64,000 bases of DNA from Physcia stellaris. Lineage: Eukaryota > Ascomycota > Lecanoromycetes > Caliciales > Physciaceae. Position numbers and translations under genes: made by a program. Below, in pieces: positions 1-11,649 of this stretch; within the stretch, counting starts at the first letter, position 1; each line of letters opens with the position of its first letter. The stretch spans positions 248,001 to 312,000 of the forward strand of contig JABSSW010000048.1 of NCBI GenBank assembly GCA_018902385.1. The letters run 5' to 3'. Below the pieces are notes generated by a model that saw nothing but the letters and a program-made list of their open reading frames with translations, did no database searches and was not told the origin of the DNA.

Positions 1-135
1 GGCAGTTTTAGATTTGTGTGAAAATGAAATTGGATGTGATCTAAGGCATTGCCACTGGTCATCCTCACGTTCGGTAGTCTCCGTTAATTGTCTACTCTGT
101 GTTAGCTCTATCTTTAATTGCCAGCGACTCCATAT

Positions 136-1580
136 TCAACTTACTACGTATTCGTGACTAAAATCGCAAAACCAATAATTCGCTTCTTCTTTTCCACCTC
201 CCGTGGCACCACCTCCAAGGTCAATGCGAATCTCGAGATCCTCAGCCTCCAGAATCTTTGCCGCCCTGTCCTCGTCGACAATTTCAGGTTCGCCTCTTGT
301 GAGAAGCTTCAGAGCCTCGCTCCCGTCCGTCGGCACGAAGCTCACACTCGTCTTCTCTGGAACCACAGTACCCTCATTCAATTCACCAGTATACCCTACC
401 GCGCAAAGGATACGTCCCCAATTAGCATCCTTGCCATACAGCGCGGTCTTTACTAAAGGAGAGCGGGCAACAGTGCTGGCTATTTTCTTGGCATCATTAT
501 ACGAAGGAGAGTTCGTGACATAAACCCGCACAAATTTCGTGGCACCTTCACCGTCCCGTACCACGAGCTGGGAGAGTCGTTGGGTGAAGGAGGTAAGAAT
601 CTCTATCATGGCTTGCCCGTCTTTGCAGCTTAATGATTCTATAGGTGGGCCGCATGCTGCGCCATTCGCCAGCAGAGCCAGTGTATCGTTCGTGGAAGTG
701 TCACCATCAATTGAAATCGCATTGAAAGATCTGTCGACTGCATGATTCAGAAGAGCTTGAATGACGGGCGCCGAGATGGCAGCATCGGTGCAGAGAATCC
801 CCAGAAGTGTTGCCATATTAGGATGAATCATCCCAGCGCCTTTCGTCATACCAGCAAGGGAGTATGTGGTTTGGGGAGATGAGGGAAGAGAGAAGTTCAT
901 TGACAGAAGCTTCGGAAATGTGTCGGTTGTGCAGATTGCACGGGCTGCTCGCAGCCACGAACTGTGGGATGAGTCAAGGGCAGCAAAGCCATTCGGTATG
1001 CCACCGAGTATCTTGGAGATAGGTAAGCGTTGACCAATGACGCCTGTAGACATTACAAGAGTGCTGCTACTCGGTGAGGGGGATCCAAAGCATTTATCCA
1101 CGGTGCTTGCCATACTCGATGCATCGTGCAGCCCACCTCTGCCGGTGACAGCATTTGCACAACCAGAATTGACGACGATGGCACGGACACCCTCGCCGTT
1201 GCGCTTCTCAAGGGTTTCGCGGCTGACAGTCACAGGAGCAGCCTGGAATTTGTTCTTGGTGAAGACAGCGGCAGCAGAGCAGGGTGTTTCCGAGTAGAGA
1301 AGAGCAAGATCGGGAAAGGACTTGTTGCTGGGTTTCACACCAACATGAGTGCCTGAGCAGAGGAAGCCTTTGGGGTAAGTGCCGCTGTTAGGGATATATT
1401 TCTGTTTGGCCAATGGGACGGCATGATCCAGCGGGGCCGAGTAACGGCGTACTTGAGAGTTGCTCAAGTATTGTAAAAGCCTCCATCGAGGTGCTCCCCC
1501 TGGGCACAATTGATAAGTCGATGTGGTAGGTGAGAAAAACAGGAAAGCAGACCTGGTACAGGGTGAAGAGTCATTAGCAT
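136..1580 (-). CDS. argJ: Arginine biosynthesis bifunctional protein ArgJ (glutamate N-acetyltransferase / N-acetylglutamate synthase)
   Basis: This mitochondrial enzyme moves the acetyl group from N-acetylornithine to glutamate and can also make N-acetylglutamate from acetyl-CoA, closing the acetyl cycle of arginine synthesis. Exons read 1580-1553 and 1499-136 with a 53-base GT-AG intron (1500-1552), giving 463 aa. The autocleavage motif [15 protein letters not shown] is present, with its Thr as expected nucleophile (residue 240 from this start). The N-terminus is rich in Arg, Ser and Leu, as expected for mitochondrial import. The large open frame begins at a TTG at 1509, which I rejected as a start: the upstream ATG at 1580 (or the in-frame ATG at 1574) plus the intron gives a proper start in frame. 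The gene is divergent from SEC8, and a Gcn4/CpcA-type site lies in the shared upstream region. Identification is very secure; the exact first Met is less so. Confidence 0.95.
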
Positions 1581-2302
1581 GAATAGATGACTTGGAAATT
1601 TATAATGGGAAAAGAGTTCTGATAGTCAGCTTTTGTCGCTTTCCTCCAGAACCGCCTCCAAGAAAATCCTAGAATGGTAGGTGAACCTTCCTGTAAAGAC
1701 CGAGGTAGTGACCAGCGATACCAGAATGCTCTTCCAATCGTAGTATTAAGTTCTATCATTTGAGATGTGAATACGTTAGAAGCAAAACTGAACTCCCGAA
1801 ATTAATGCTTCATTGTTGCGAATGGACCGAAGAATGACTGGGGTGGAACCTCAATAATATTATCGAATGCTAATGGCTGATATTTGTATCTCAGAAGGTA
1901 CATGATAGTTACCCTTCCATGGCTTGCTTGGCTCCTTAGGTACGAGTATGATACTTTAAAGTCCCTATCTCCTGCCCCTACCAGCTGCCCTACTGCGTAC
2001 TCTGTACGAGGTACCTAGCTCCCGTATTTTAGGCTTCATATACATGTAGCTAGAGCACCCGAGGTACCTTACCTTACAGTACTTAACCTTCTCTCCCAAG
2101 CTAGCTGTCTCCTTTACAACTAGTATCAAGTCGGCGCTCGCTGTTCGGAGCTTTCGATCTGAATGCAATGACGCGGAACCATTATTGACTCATTATTGGT
2201 GGGGAATTAGTCAGATTATCCAATCCAGGACGCCGCCCTCTCAAGTCGACGGTATAGGACAACCAAGACAGTCCTGAATAATCAATCCCGACAAATTGGA
2301 GA
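1581..2302. promoter_or_regulatory. Divergent upstream region between argJ and SEC8
   Basis: This 722-base stretch serves both genes, which are transcribed away from each other. It holds one perfect TGACTCA at 2186-2192 with a CCAAT box (minus strand) directly beside it. I see no coding potential. Several near copies of a GAGGTACCT/GGTACCTTA motif lie between 2005 and 2090. Confidence 0.6.
2186..2192. promoter_or_regulatory. CPRE-like TGACTCA site (Gcn4/CpcA type)
   Basis: Perfect palindromic TGACTCA about 600 bases upstream of the argJ start. Gcn4/CpcA binds this sequence in fungal cross-pathway control of amino-acid genes. ATTGG (CCAAT on the minus strand) follows within a few bases. The function is inferred from sequence and neighbour only. 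Confidence 0.45.
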
Positions 2303-5300
2303 ATGTCTTACGCCCAAAATGGTACCAATGGATATGACAATGGCGGCTATGCCCGGGACCAGAACGGCCGTTCTAGGGAAGACCTAGAGGAGGGAGGACC
2401 AGCTGCCGTATCACGAGCGCGCCGGGCAGGGGGTTATGGCGGCTTTCTTGGTGACAGCCTCCCGTCACCATCAGAGGTCGAGCCCCCCATAGCGTCGCGA
2501 CACATACCCTACGACGTCGGTTCGAATGGACGCTTTGCCAACGAAAGCTCGGATAGGGCGATTCAAGGCTACATGGCTCGTGATGGCCGAGACATAAGTA
2601 ACGCTGGGACTTACGGCACCGGGCCCGGAGGAAGACAAATTGAAAGTTAGTCTCTTGTTACCCCCCAATCTCTGCAATTATCCCCGAGTCCGCTTTTTTG
2701 CCGGCCGTCATTAAGATTCAAGGTCAAGAATCGGGCTGACACAGCTTGAAAGGTGTTATCCAACATATCGAGGAAAGCTGGGACGTATTGACGAAAGACG
2801 ACTGTGTACCCGTGCATGTTGCTCTCCAATTGATGGACCACAGCTCCCTCGGGCGTGGAAACGACTATCAGGATTTTCAAAGAACAAGTCAGCAGCTCCA
2901 GAAAGCCTTGAAGGCTATCGTAAATGGTACTTGGGTTCCACCGATTGTCTCCGTAATGGTTGATTTACGAATCTAGAGCATCATCAGGGGTTCAACAGTT
3001 CGATCGGCACGTTTCACAAGATCCAGTCAAGCATTCAGGCTTCCCAAGCCCGGGTACGAGCATTGAAAGATTCTGTTCAAGACGCCAAAGCAAGTCTTAT
3101 GATCACAAAACCTGAGTTGAAAGGCATGGGCACATGCTCGCAAAACTACGATGATATGATCCGTATCTTCGGTCAGATGTAGGTAGGTCGCTTGCACGTT
3201 GACGTGGTTTCAATTTATTTATACGGTTGTAGCGAAAAATTACAGTCGATTCCTGAGCAATTGGATGCACGCATCGCCGAGAAGCACTTTTTGCTTGCCG
3301 TAGATCTTCTACAGGATGCATTACGGTCGATTAGAAGATCGGACATGGAGAACATTGGTGCGTTGACGGACTTGAGGATATACTTTAGTAATCAAGAAAC
3401 GGTTCGTCTGGCCTCTAGGTATAAGGTAGGCGACGGTGCTCACGCGAGATACAGTCGTTAGCCGATATATTGGTTGAGGAGCTTCATGATCACATCTATC
3501 TCAAATCACCGTATAGCCAAGATCGCTGGAAGTCATCCCAAGCTGACCCTACTATATCCATGGCGTTGGAGAGCGGTACATTCGCATTTCGTCTGTGTCC
3601 GCCTTGACTTCTGCCTGACGATGACTAACAATACCTGTAGCTAACTCATGGGGAAGACCGCTATATACCTTTCTCGATGGCTTAGATACCTCCGTCTTCG
3701 TAAGCGTCAAATATCACACGTCCCATCTTACCCGCTTCTTAATTGATACGATTTAGATGGAAGATGACGCGTCCAAGAATCCGGAGAAGGATAGCTTCAA
3801 TTATATCCATATGGTTCTGGAGTCACTTAGTAGACTTGGTCATCTCGATGCCGCCGTTAACACTATGGAGCAGAGATTACCTGTTGAGCTTTTTGCGATA
3901 GTGGACAGGACAAATCAAGAGGTTGATCTACGTCATCTGTCGCATCTTCGCAATCTGCAGGGAGTTGATAAAAGATTAGCTGGTGCAGGTCATGATGATA
4001 GCAGTCGAAGCGATGTGTTGAACGACTTGCTATTGACGCTGTATTCTAAACTCGAAGCTATCGCCGAAGGACACCGTGCTGTGCACGACGTAGTGGTTGG
4101 TATCACCAAGCGTGAAGGTCTTGGAAACCGATCAGACCTTTCCGGAGGGTTCAAAGAGATGTGGAAGCTATATCAAAGCGAGGTAAGCATTCACCCAAGA
4201 CATGTCAACTGCTAGCTGACCATTACAGATGCGCTCCTTGCTGCATGATTACCTTGCAACGGATGGAGATAACTCCACGCGATCTGGTCGAATGCCCATG
4301 ACAGAAGCCAATGTATTTCACAAAACCTATCGAGACAAGTCAAAGGCATGCAAGCAATGCTCTCTTCCGAATAATTGACTGACTTGTTCTAGCGTGTTTT
4401 CAAGTTAGCTGAAATAGACAAGAAGTCTGCCGATCTCGCAGCGGAACAAGAAGACCTCGATCAAATACTTAAGGCCTCTGTTCCTGGCTTAGTATCCAAG
4501 TCTCGAGGGCGACCGGGCGTCATTGACCTTAAGAATTCTACGTTCGATGGTCCTGTGGCTGGTCATAAGTTGCTTATTGATCCTAGCGTGTTCAACATAA
4601 GCCTTCTTTTACCACCCTCGCTGGGCTTTCTCCAGCGACTAAAAGATATCGTACCGCCAGATTCCGATATTGCAAAGAGTACACTAACTTCATTCCTCGA
4701 CGACTTCCTTGTCAATGTCTTTCACCCGCAATTGGAAGAAACCGTAACGGAGCTCTGTACTCAGGCCATCACCGGTATCGATGCCTTCCAAAAGGATCCA
4801 CAATGGTCTCGAAAAGCTTCCAAACCTGTATTCAAGGTACCCAATCCTTTCCCTAATGGCGGGAGCCTCTATGTTCATTGTAAAATAGGGAACTTCAACC
4901 TTCTTTGCCCTCATCCAAGCCTTCTGCAAACTACTCCAAACCATACCGCAAGACCCTAATTTCACTCGATTGCTTGTATTGCAAATTGAATCTTACTATG
5001 ATAAATGCTCTGAATGGTATAACGGTACGTTGGAGCGGTCAGGAGTGTTTGATGCAAAGCCAAAGCTAATTAATTTAGCTCTGGTCGCTCGGCCACGGAG
5101 TCAGGAACAAAGTGAATCACAGCTGAAGACGGCAGCGGTCATGGCACAAAGCGGAGAAATCCGCGAAGTAGCAGAGCAATTGCTCAACAACCCCGATACA
5201 GGCATTGATCCGCTCCTCTACAAAGAAATTGGCATTCTCGTGTCGGCGAATCAAGAGCAACCCTTCCAGCCTAGCGATATAATCTCGGACCATCGCAATG

Positions 5301-6124
5301 TTCTCGCCCTCTGCCTTCTTCATACTAGCATGGTCTGGCTCGCGTCTTCTCTATCCGCGCTACGCCATGTCGTCTCTGAGCCCTCAGCTACATCCACTAA
5401 GTCTGCACAAACCCGACGTTGGACTGTGTTGACCCTTCAGACCAATAGAAGCTCGGCGGCCTCTACCCATCCACGTTTGTCTCTAACCCCTTCCATCGCG
5501 ACCTCGTTCGATCAGGCTTTATCCTCCATCCGATCTCTTGCGCTCACCGCTCTGCTAACTCTTCATCTCGACATCCGCGTTGGTACGATTCACATGCTTA
5601 GTCGTACTCTCTCAGCGCCGTATCTCCTCGCCCAGCCAACACAGGAGCCTGATCCGTCTGTATTGGCACTTAACAACGATCTTCTCTCGTCCGACGACAC
5701 CTTGAGCACGCATCTCAATGCGCGTGAACATACCTATATCATGAGCGGCCTTGCCCTACTTATCGATTCCGTTCTGATATCGCTGACGCCCAAGCTTGTA
5801 CCCGCCATGAACACAGATGGCTGTGCGCGGATTCAACTCAACATCCTCGTGTTGCAGCAAAATCTAAAGGCTATTGAAGCCGTCGCCGTATTGAGCAGAA
5901 GCGTGGAGTATTTTGATTTGTTTACGCGGGGAGCTGGTGGTATAGTAAGCTTGGCAAAGGAGCAGGGTAAAGAAATTGGATTCACGCTGGAGGAGCTCAA
6001 AGGTCTGGTGGCATTGTGCTACAGTGAGGGACTGAGGAGCGAAGGCAGAGAAGGCGCTGTGGCTGCCAGGAAGGGCATGAGTTCGGCGTTGATGGAGCTA
6101 AGCGAGGTTTTATGGGATACATGA
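2303..6124 (+). CDS. SEC8: Exocyst complex component Sec8
   Basis: Sec8 is a subunit of the exocyst, which tethers secretory vesicles to the plasma membrane at growth sites. I placed ten exons: 2303-2645, 2753-2926, 2977-3178, 3233-3401, 3455-3575, 3641-3699, 3757-4182, 4229-4345, 4393-4836 and 4889-6124. They sum to 3291 bases (1096 aa), a usual length for fungal Sec8. The N-terminus has a disordered Gly/Arg/Asn-rich head, followed by the conserved Sec8 N-terminal block (residues about 115-300: VIQHIEESWDVLTKDDCVPV, ALQLMDHSSLGRG, QKALKAIVNEHHQGFN). Most introns are 46-65 bases. Two splice sites are unusual: intron 1 appears to use an AAG acceptor, and the intron 4346-4392 has a GC donor. 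Both keep the conserved protein in frame. The gene is divergent from argJ. Confidence 0.95.
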
Positions 6125-7238
6125 GGCGCAAAGATGGCAAAACGTGAAGGAATGAGGGATAAAGCGACCAGGACAGGTACCTTGGGCAGAACATGGTTTG
6201 TTCCGGATGCTCACTCAGATATATGCTCCTCGAGCCACGGCCTCTAGGTTTGGAGAAGCTCTTCAAGGAGCCAGAATATCTCTTCCCCGACAATGCGTTC
6301 GCAGACTCTTGGGTCACACCTTTTGCTCCATAGCCTATGTCGTGCAAAGCTTCACGATTTCTGGAAAGTCAGTCTGACAATCGTGTCTACCAACTGTGGA
6401 CGGTTGGTTCTACTATATTTGTTTCAAACAGCTCGGCGAATCACACGTATGAAGAATGACACTTTTTCTGGCTGACGTGGATACTCAAGTTTGGTTTCAG
6501 AACAGCTACCTAGGTTGCTCGTCAGACAGAGAGGCTTTGGCGTTCTTCAAGTGACCAAAAGCCTGTGGGGGTTCTTATGTGTTTTTGCTACCCTCCCTTT
6601 CCCCCGCCTCTCGAATCATAGACCAGATATGATGTGTAATTTCGTGAAAGTAAGTTGTAAAGATTCGTAAAATTGTGTCCCGTAAGGGCAATAACAGTAA
6701 CCACGGACTCGGTGGTTAGAAGTCGTTATGCCAACGAAGTGTTTGTTTCCTCATTTTCCTCCTTGTGTGGACCTCAGTCCATCGGCCTTAGATACTTCCC
6801 AGGCGTTGGAACTTAGGGAGATGCCTTTGAATGTCAAATTCCGAGAATAGATGCAAGAAGCGTGTGTCGCTGAGAAACATTGCTTTGTGGTCACTTTGGC
6901 TCTCGAGACCTTGATGAGAATAAAAAAAAATGGAAATGCTATATGAGACGGACGCCGTGAACATGGATAGAACTTCTGAAGTACTTTGTTTGATGGGAAA
7001 AGGTACGGGAATATGGTGGTAATCGCTGCATCTGAGTACCATTATTCAAACTTCATGTATTGATGGACGTTCTCGCGAGCTGGCGCCCAAATACGCCGAT
7101 CAACCAGCCGCCTGAGCCGGAGCTCTGCGCTAGGCTCTTGTTTCCGGAGACCAAGTCTGGCAGTCTGACATTTTTCAGCAACTGACTTGAATCTAAACTT
7201 AATTTAGTCTTTGATCACAAGCGAGAATGAGTTTGCAC
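6125..7238. other. Intergenic, no gene seen
   Basis: 1.1 kb between the convergent 3' ends of SEC8 and the F-box-like gene. Only short shadow reading frames without recognisable similarity are present. It must hold the 3' ends of both transcripts; I could not place a poly-A site with confidence. Confidence 0.6.
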
Positions 7239-8525
7239 CTACGAAATCTCGCCCTTAGCACCCATGATACCCTTAAGTCTGCGGGCGTCCCAGAACACAT
7301 AGCCTAATGACCGTATCCCACCTTTGTGCCGGCAAGGAAAGCTCGGCGAAAGGGTCTTCAACGCCCACTTAAAGCCAGTGTTCGGCTGGGAAAGGGACAA
7401 GTCACAGTAGTAATCCTCGCGGGGCCATTCAGTGTGTCGCTGGGCTGCTTTGTTGCTGTACACGTTCAGAGCATGAGTGAGGAACTTGACTTCCGAGCGC
7501 TTGCAAGTGTTCTGGAGGACAATCCGTAATTGCTGTTTGGGGCCAGCTTCAAATAATTGATGGAGGAAGCTGAGACCCATAGAGGCCAAGTACTCTATAT
7601 GTTTTTCATGTGAATATCGTTTGGCTTGGTTCCGAAAGAAATCATGTGCTCCACCGGCGAAAAAGTCGTCCATGGCGCTAATATTGACACTTTCGTGGCT
7701 AGGGTAGTACTTTTTGCTGTCGTAATAAGCCTCTCTGAACAGAGCTTCCCGATCTTCGCCAGCCCAAGCATCCTCGCTTTCCAAGCCGAATGCCGTCTTC
7801 ACAAATTTATCCTCCAATGCGTTGAAAAGTTGTTCGAGCTGGGACCGAATATAGTGCCACACGGAAGCTAGCTCCTCGACCTCCCATGGTGGCAAATAAG
7901 ACAGGAAATTCTCCTCTTGCTGCTTGCTTGGTATCTGTTTGTGTTCACGATCGTTGAGCCCCTCCGAGGAGTGAAATAAATAACAATAGGCGTCCAGACG
8001 GTAAAAAGCTCTTTGGAGTCGGTTTTCCTCATTTTTTGAGAGTGGTAGTGCCGTAATGCTAGCTGCTGTAATCTTAGGGCTGATAGACTTGCTACATATC
8101 ATTAAATTTGGCAGACCAGAGCCAGCAAACCGCTTGATATGGTATCTGACCGAATTTTCGAGCTTCAGTAGACGTCCTGACTTGGTGACAGAAAGCTTCA
8201 ATTCCTGTTGTATGTTGAGCCAGGTATCAGCACCGTCTTCTCTACAATCAATCAGATCCCCCAAGAAGTCTTTCACACGATTTGTGGCTAGACCGAGAGG
8301 AGGAACACGAGCTTCTGATGACGCCACTAGAGCGTCAGGCAGGGCATCCATGTGGATGACGGTTTTAATGAGATCGGATAGGATTGATGTCTTTGAGGCA
8401 GCAAAGACGTGGTAGTATCGTGGTGAAGCTCGGATCAAGTTGTACAGTGCCTGCGTTGAAGGCATGTATCTCAATACGATCGTCTGAATCTCCGTTGGGA
8501 GTCGCTCAATGTTGAGAGTAGCCAT
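7239..8525 (-). CDS. F-box-like protein of unknown target
   Basis: A single open frame of 428 aa starting at ATG 8525. The first 45 residues (ERLPTEIQTIVLRYMPSTQA, LYNLIRASPRYYHVF) have the pattern of a degenerate F-box: L-P-x-E-I near the start, then a hydrophobic helix and a 'ray of serine/proline' turn. Such proteins usually act as substrate adaptors of SCF ubiquitin ligases, but the F-box fit here is only moderate. The middle (residues about 60-340) looks helical and has no motif I know. The C-terminal end, with G-I-R-S-L-G-Y-V-F-W-D, resembles the end of many lineage-expanded fungal F-box proteins of unknown function. No introns are needed. The substrate is unknown. Confidence 0.75.
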   Translation of the reverse strand: MATLNIERLPTEIQTIVLRYMPSTQALYNLIRASPRYYHVFAASKTSILSDLIKTVIHMDALPDALVASSEARVPPLGLATNRVKDFLGDLIDCREDGADTWLNIQQELKLSVTKSGRLLKLENSVRYHIKRFAGSGLPNLMICSKSISPKITAASITALPLSKNEENRLQRAFYRLDAYCYLFHSSEGLNDREHKQIPSKQQEENFLSYLPPWEVEELASVWHYIRSQLEQLFNALEDKFVKTAFGLESEDAWAGEDREALFREAYYDSKKYYPSHESVNISAMDDFFAGGAHDFFRNQAKRYSHEKHIEYLASMGLSFLHQLFEAGPKQQLRIVLQNTCKRSEVKFLTHALNVYSNKAAQRHTEWPREDYYCDLSLSQPNTGFKWALKTLSPSFPCRHKGGIRSLGYVFWDARRLKGIMGAKGEIS

Positions 8526-10636
8526 TTGCCAAAATTGAGCCCGCGGTGAATGATGTGAGAGGGAAAGGTCTAAGTTTACTTTGTGAAGTGTCGCTGGACA
8601 ATGATCAGGACTCGGGAATGTAGAAGTTTTATGACCTGATGTAAGCCTATTTGTGGTATCCTAGCACCGGCCTGAAAGGGGAGCTGGCCAATTAGTACAA
8701 CGGTTGTGAGTTAGCAAGGTATTGCTTCCTTAGCACAAGACTGTCCAGCTTGGTTAAAGTGAATCCTGGATGAGTCTCGCTTATTTTCTTCCTGATAAGG
8801 CCTTCGAAGTCCTAGAACGCGACGAAAAGGATAGAAATGCTGCGATCACTGGCAGACTGGAGTGGCCATGGCGTGTCAGTTGAAGTTGTTGCTTGCAGTT
8901 TGTGCGTGCTGAAGGTTCTGATTCTTTGAGTAAGACTGGACCGCATCAACGCAAATCTAGAAGCAGCCCGGTTATCAGTGTCAGTCTGGGTGCCAGATAA
9001 AGGTTGCAGGCGCATCGGAGTGTGAGCATTTTGTGAAGTGGCGAATGATTTGACGGCTTGGAAGACAACGCAACAGAGACCCATTAATATTGACATTCAC
9101 TCTCGTGGTGAAGATCTGTGAAATAACGGCATAGGCAGGGTCAAAAAGTCACCAGCTCATCCCAGCCCATAGATTTTTCCGAGCTGCTATACAACCCGCG
9201 ATCTGAGAAGCAGGATTTGGTAGCGACCCGGGCCTGTGAGTTACATTGGTAGCGATTTGTGGTAATCGAACTGGATTATGTGGTGTACTTGCAACTGAGA
9301 GTTTTACTCATTAATTCTGCAGTCTTGCGGCAATCGATAACGCCTCTCCACACACAGGGTCTTATACATGGTACCTCTGAGCATGTTTAGTCCCTCTCAG
9401 CGTTCAGCGTAGCTCGATCAGACTGGACGGAGAGACATGTAATTCTAGAGGAGTGAATATCCTTACACTCGACATGAAGGTGACGGTGGCGCCGTCGGAA
9501 TGCGTCGTTCGGTCGAGGATTGACATCCTATGGTGAAGTAGGAATCATAGTCCACGCCGACGGTAAGCTTGATCTCAATTGTATAGTGATTTCGAGACCA
9601 GCCGAAGGTCCTTGGGAGGTAAATTTATCTGCATGAGGGATATCATCACAGCAGTGACTGGTGCTGCAAGCCGACATATTTCGAGAAAATGATGCAAGCC
9701 GGTGATATAGTCAAGCCGTTGATACGAGTACAGATGCCTTGAATATTGGACGAAAGGGATACAGCGGACCCTTAGTTGGGCAATGGTTATGTGGATATGG
9801 CTTATTGGGTAACGACCTCCTCGTGAGAGCAATGGCGGCTACAATGGCATGCTCAATTCCACAGAAGTCAGCTCTGTCCGATGGCGATAATTGAAAAATG
9901 TTGTCGAGTTCAAGAGGACCCATAACGAGGATTGGTCATGTACCTAGTGTGTAGACGACGCGGACCATGATATCTGTTACAAAGACCGGGCCGCAAGCAA
10001 TGGAAGCCTTGTGGTCCAAGCTACCGTCCCCAAGCTGTAACGTTGTTCAGTCATTCTTCCGTGAGCTTGTTATGTCAATCGCAATATTCCGCGTCGATGT
10101 CGTGAATCTGGTGATCCGTTATCCCTATCATTGAGGGAGGGGAAACAATTATACATGAAACGAACAAAGGATCGAAATAAGGAACAGCCACGGACCTGAG
10201 CTGACCTGTAGATTGTCATTGATCTGGAAGGGGAGGCTTGACATATCTGCCCGAGTCAAAGGCCGTTATATCACGCTTGGAAGCTTCTAATTGAAGCTAC
10301 CTATCAAGCGAACGAAAATTCCTCCTGTGCAAAGAGCAAGCCACCAACACCGTGCATCCACGCTCATTTAGCTGCGATGAGCTGTCCGCTTCGCTTGAAA
10401 TCCATGCTTGAAGCAAATATGACCGGGTTGTCACCAGCGGTATGCTATCGTCGTATACAGGTGAGAAGACAGAAGGTGGCTTGGGCTCAACCTCGTGAAG
10501 CTGCGAATAATTGGATAGCGCAGCGGTGTCGACTCGCTTTCAAAGTGCGACTACAGGTCACTCATCCAGTCTTGTCGAGAGAACCCTCGGCAGTGTCGCC
10601 ATAATTCAGATTCAGGGTATATTCACCATGCCAATA
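8526..10636. other. Long gene-free stretch
   Basis: 2.1 kb between the start of the F-box-like gene and the 3' end of the bHLH gene. The reading frames here are under 100 codons, scattered over all frames and unlike any family I know. Base composition is ordinary and CpT/CpC dinucleotides are present, so it is not part of the mutated repeat class seen further right. It may hold a non-coding RNA or a lost gene; I cannot show either. Confidence 0.5.
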
Positions 10637-11649
10637 TCAGGAGTCGCCTTCATCATCTGTGCCGCCCCCATTCTCATCGTCATCTTCTTTCAAGTCAAAA
10701 TCATTATCGTGACATATTTTCCTGTACCGCTCTGCGGAGGACCGTGCTCGGTGCAGATCATCCTTAAGCTTGTCTAGGCTACTGGTCACTTCGGAAAGCG
10801 CCTGGTCCGTCAACATTTTTTCCAAAGTCCACTTCTCGATATTTCGTGTCTCATTGTCTCGTAGCTGGGTAATATACTGAACTGCACGCTGTAAGATTGA
10901 GCCCTTGTTCTTTTCACAGCCAGGAACGATTTTGGCAAGTTCGTTGATGCCTTCGTTGATGGTTTCTCGGCGTCTTCGCTCGACTGCTATGGTGTAAGTA
11001 GTGCCAACTTCAGAGAATCCGGACTGCACCTACCCTCTTTGTGGTTGTCTCTTCGAACCTTATGCCACTCATCTGATCCCACAGCTGGCTTGCCAGGGCC
11101 ACCTGCATTAGCCATAGCACTTGCCTGTGCCCGAGCTGCTTCCACTTGAGCAGCGGTGCCGGTGCCCTGAAAGCTCCCAAGATTGTAGGGGGTCCCTTGC
11201 GAATGTTGATTTTGTCCGTTTTCCTGACCGCTCATCTCGAATGAGGAATCGCCATCGTTTCCAGAACCTGTACTCGTAAATGAGAGCTCCGTCGGCTGAG
11301 GTACCGTCAACGAAGGCATGAGTCCCGCAAGAGCTGCTGCCGCTGTCGAGCTTGCGTTTGCGCCGTTCGCATGACCAGTGTTGGAATTAACGTGCCGTGC
11401 TAGCTGATGAGATAAAGCGCTAAAATCCGATGATGAGCCCGACCATTCATCGTGGCTATTATTCATTGAAACTCCTCTCTTTTTGCCGTCACCTCCTTGG
11501 TCCGAGGTATCTCGTTTCCTCTTATTCGAAGCCTTCATTTCTTTAAGCGCATGCTCCACTGCACTTGCTACTTGAGACTGGTCTTGCATGGGTGCGTTCA
11601 TTGTGGCACTTGGGGCTGAATGAGTAGCGTATGCCAGTTGATCAGGCAT
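10637..11649 (-). CDS. bHLH transcription factor, Cbf1-like
   Basis: Two exons (11649-11034 and 10986-10637, intron of 47 bases) give 321 aa. Residues about 200-265 form a basic helix-loop-helix: basic part H-K-E-A-V-E-R-R-R-R, helix 1 ETINEGINELAKIVP, a loop, then helix 2 KGSILQRAVQYITQLRD. The H...E...R pattern of the basic part is the class that binds CACGTG E-boxes. A leucine-spaced helix follows, as in Cbf1, and the tail is acidic. The N-terminal 180 residues are Ser/Gln/Ala/Gly-rich and probably disordered, with a short basic KRKR stretch. Cbf1 in yeasts controls sulphur genes and centromere function, and its filamentous relatives act in gene regulation. The intron lies inside the basic region, which supports the splice call. 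I chose the start at the first in-frame ATG; an upstream exon is possible. Confidence 0.85.

Noticed and set aside
136-1509. argJ start at 1509
   Set aside because: The first codon there is TTG. An upstream ATG at 1580 with a 53-base GT-AG intron joins in frame and gives a better N-terminus.
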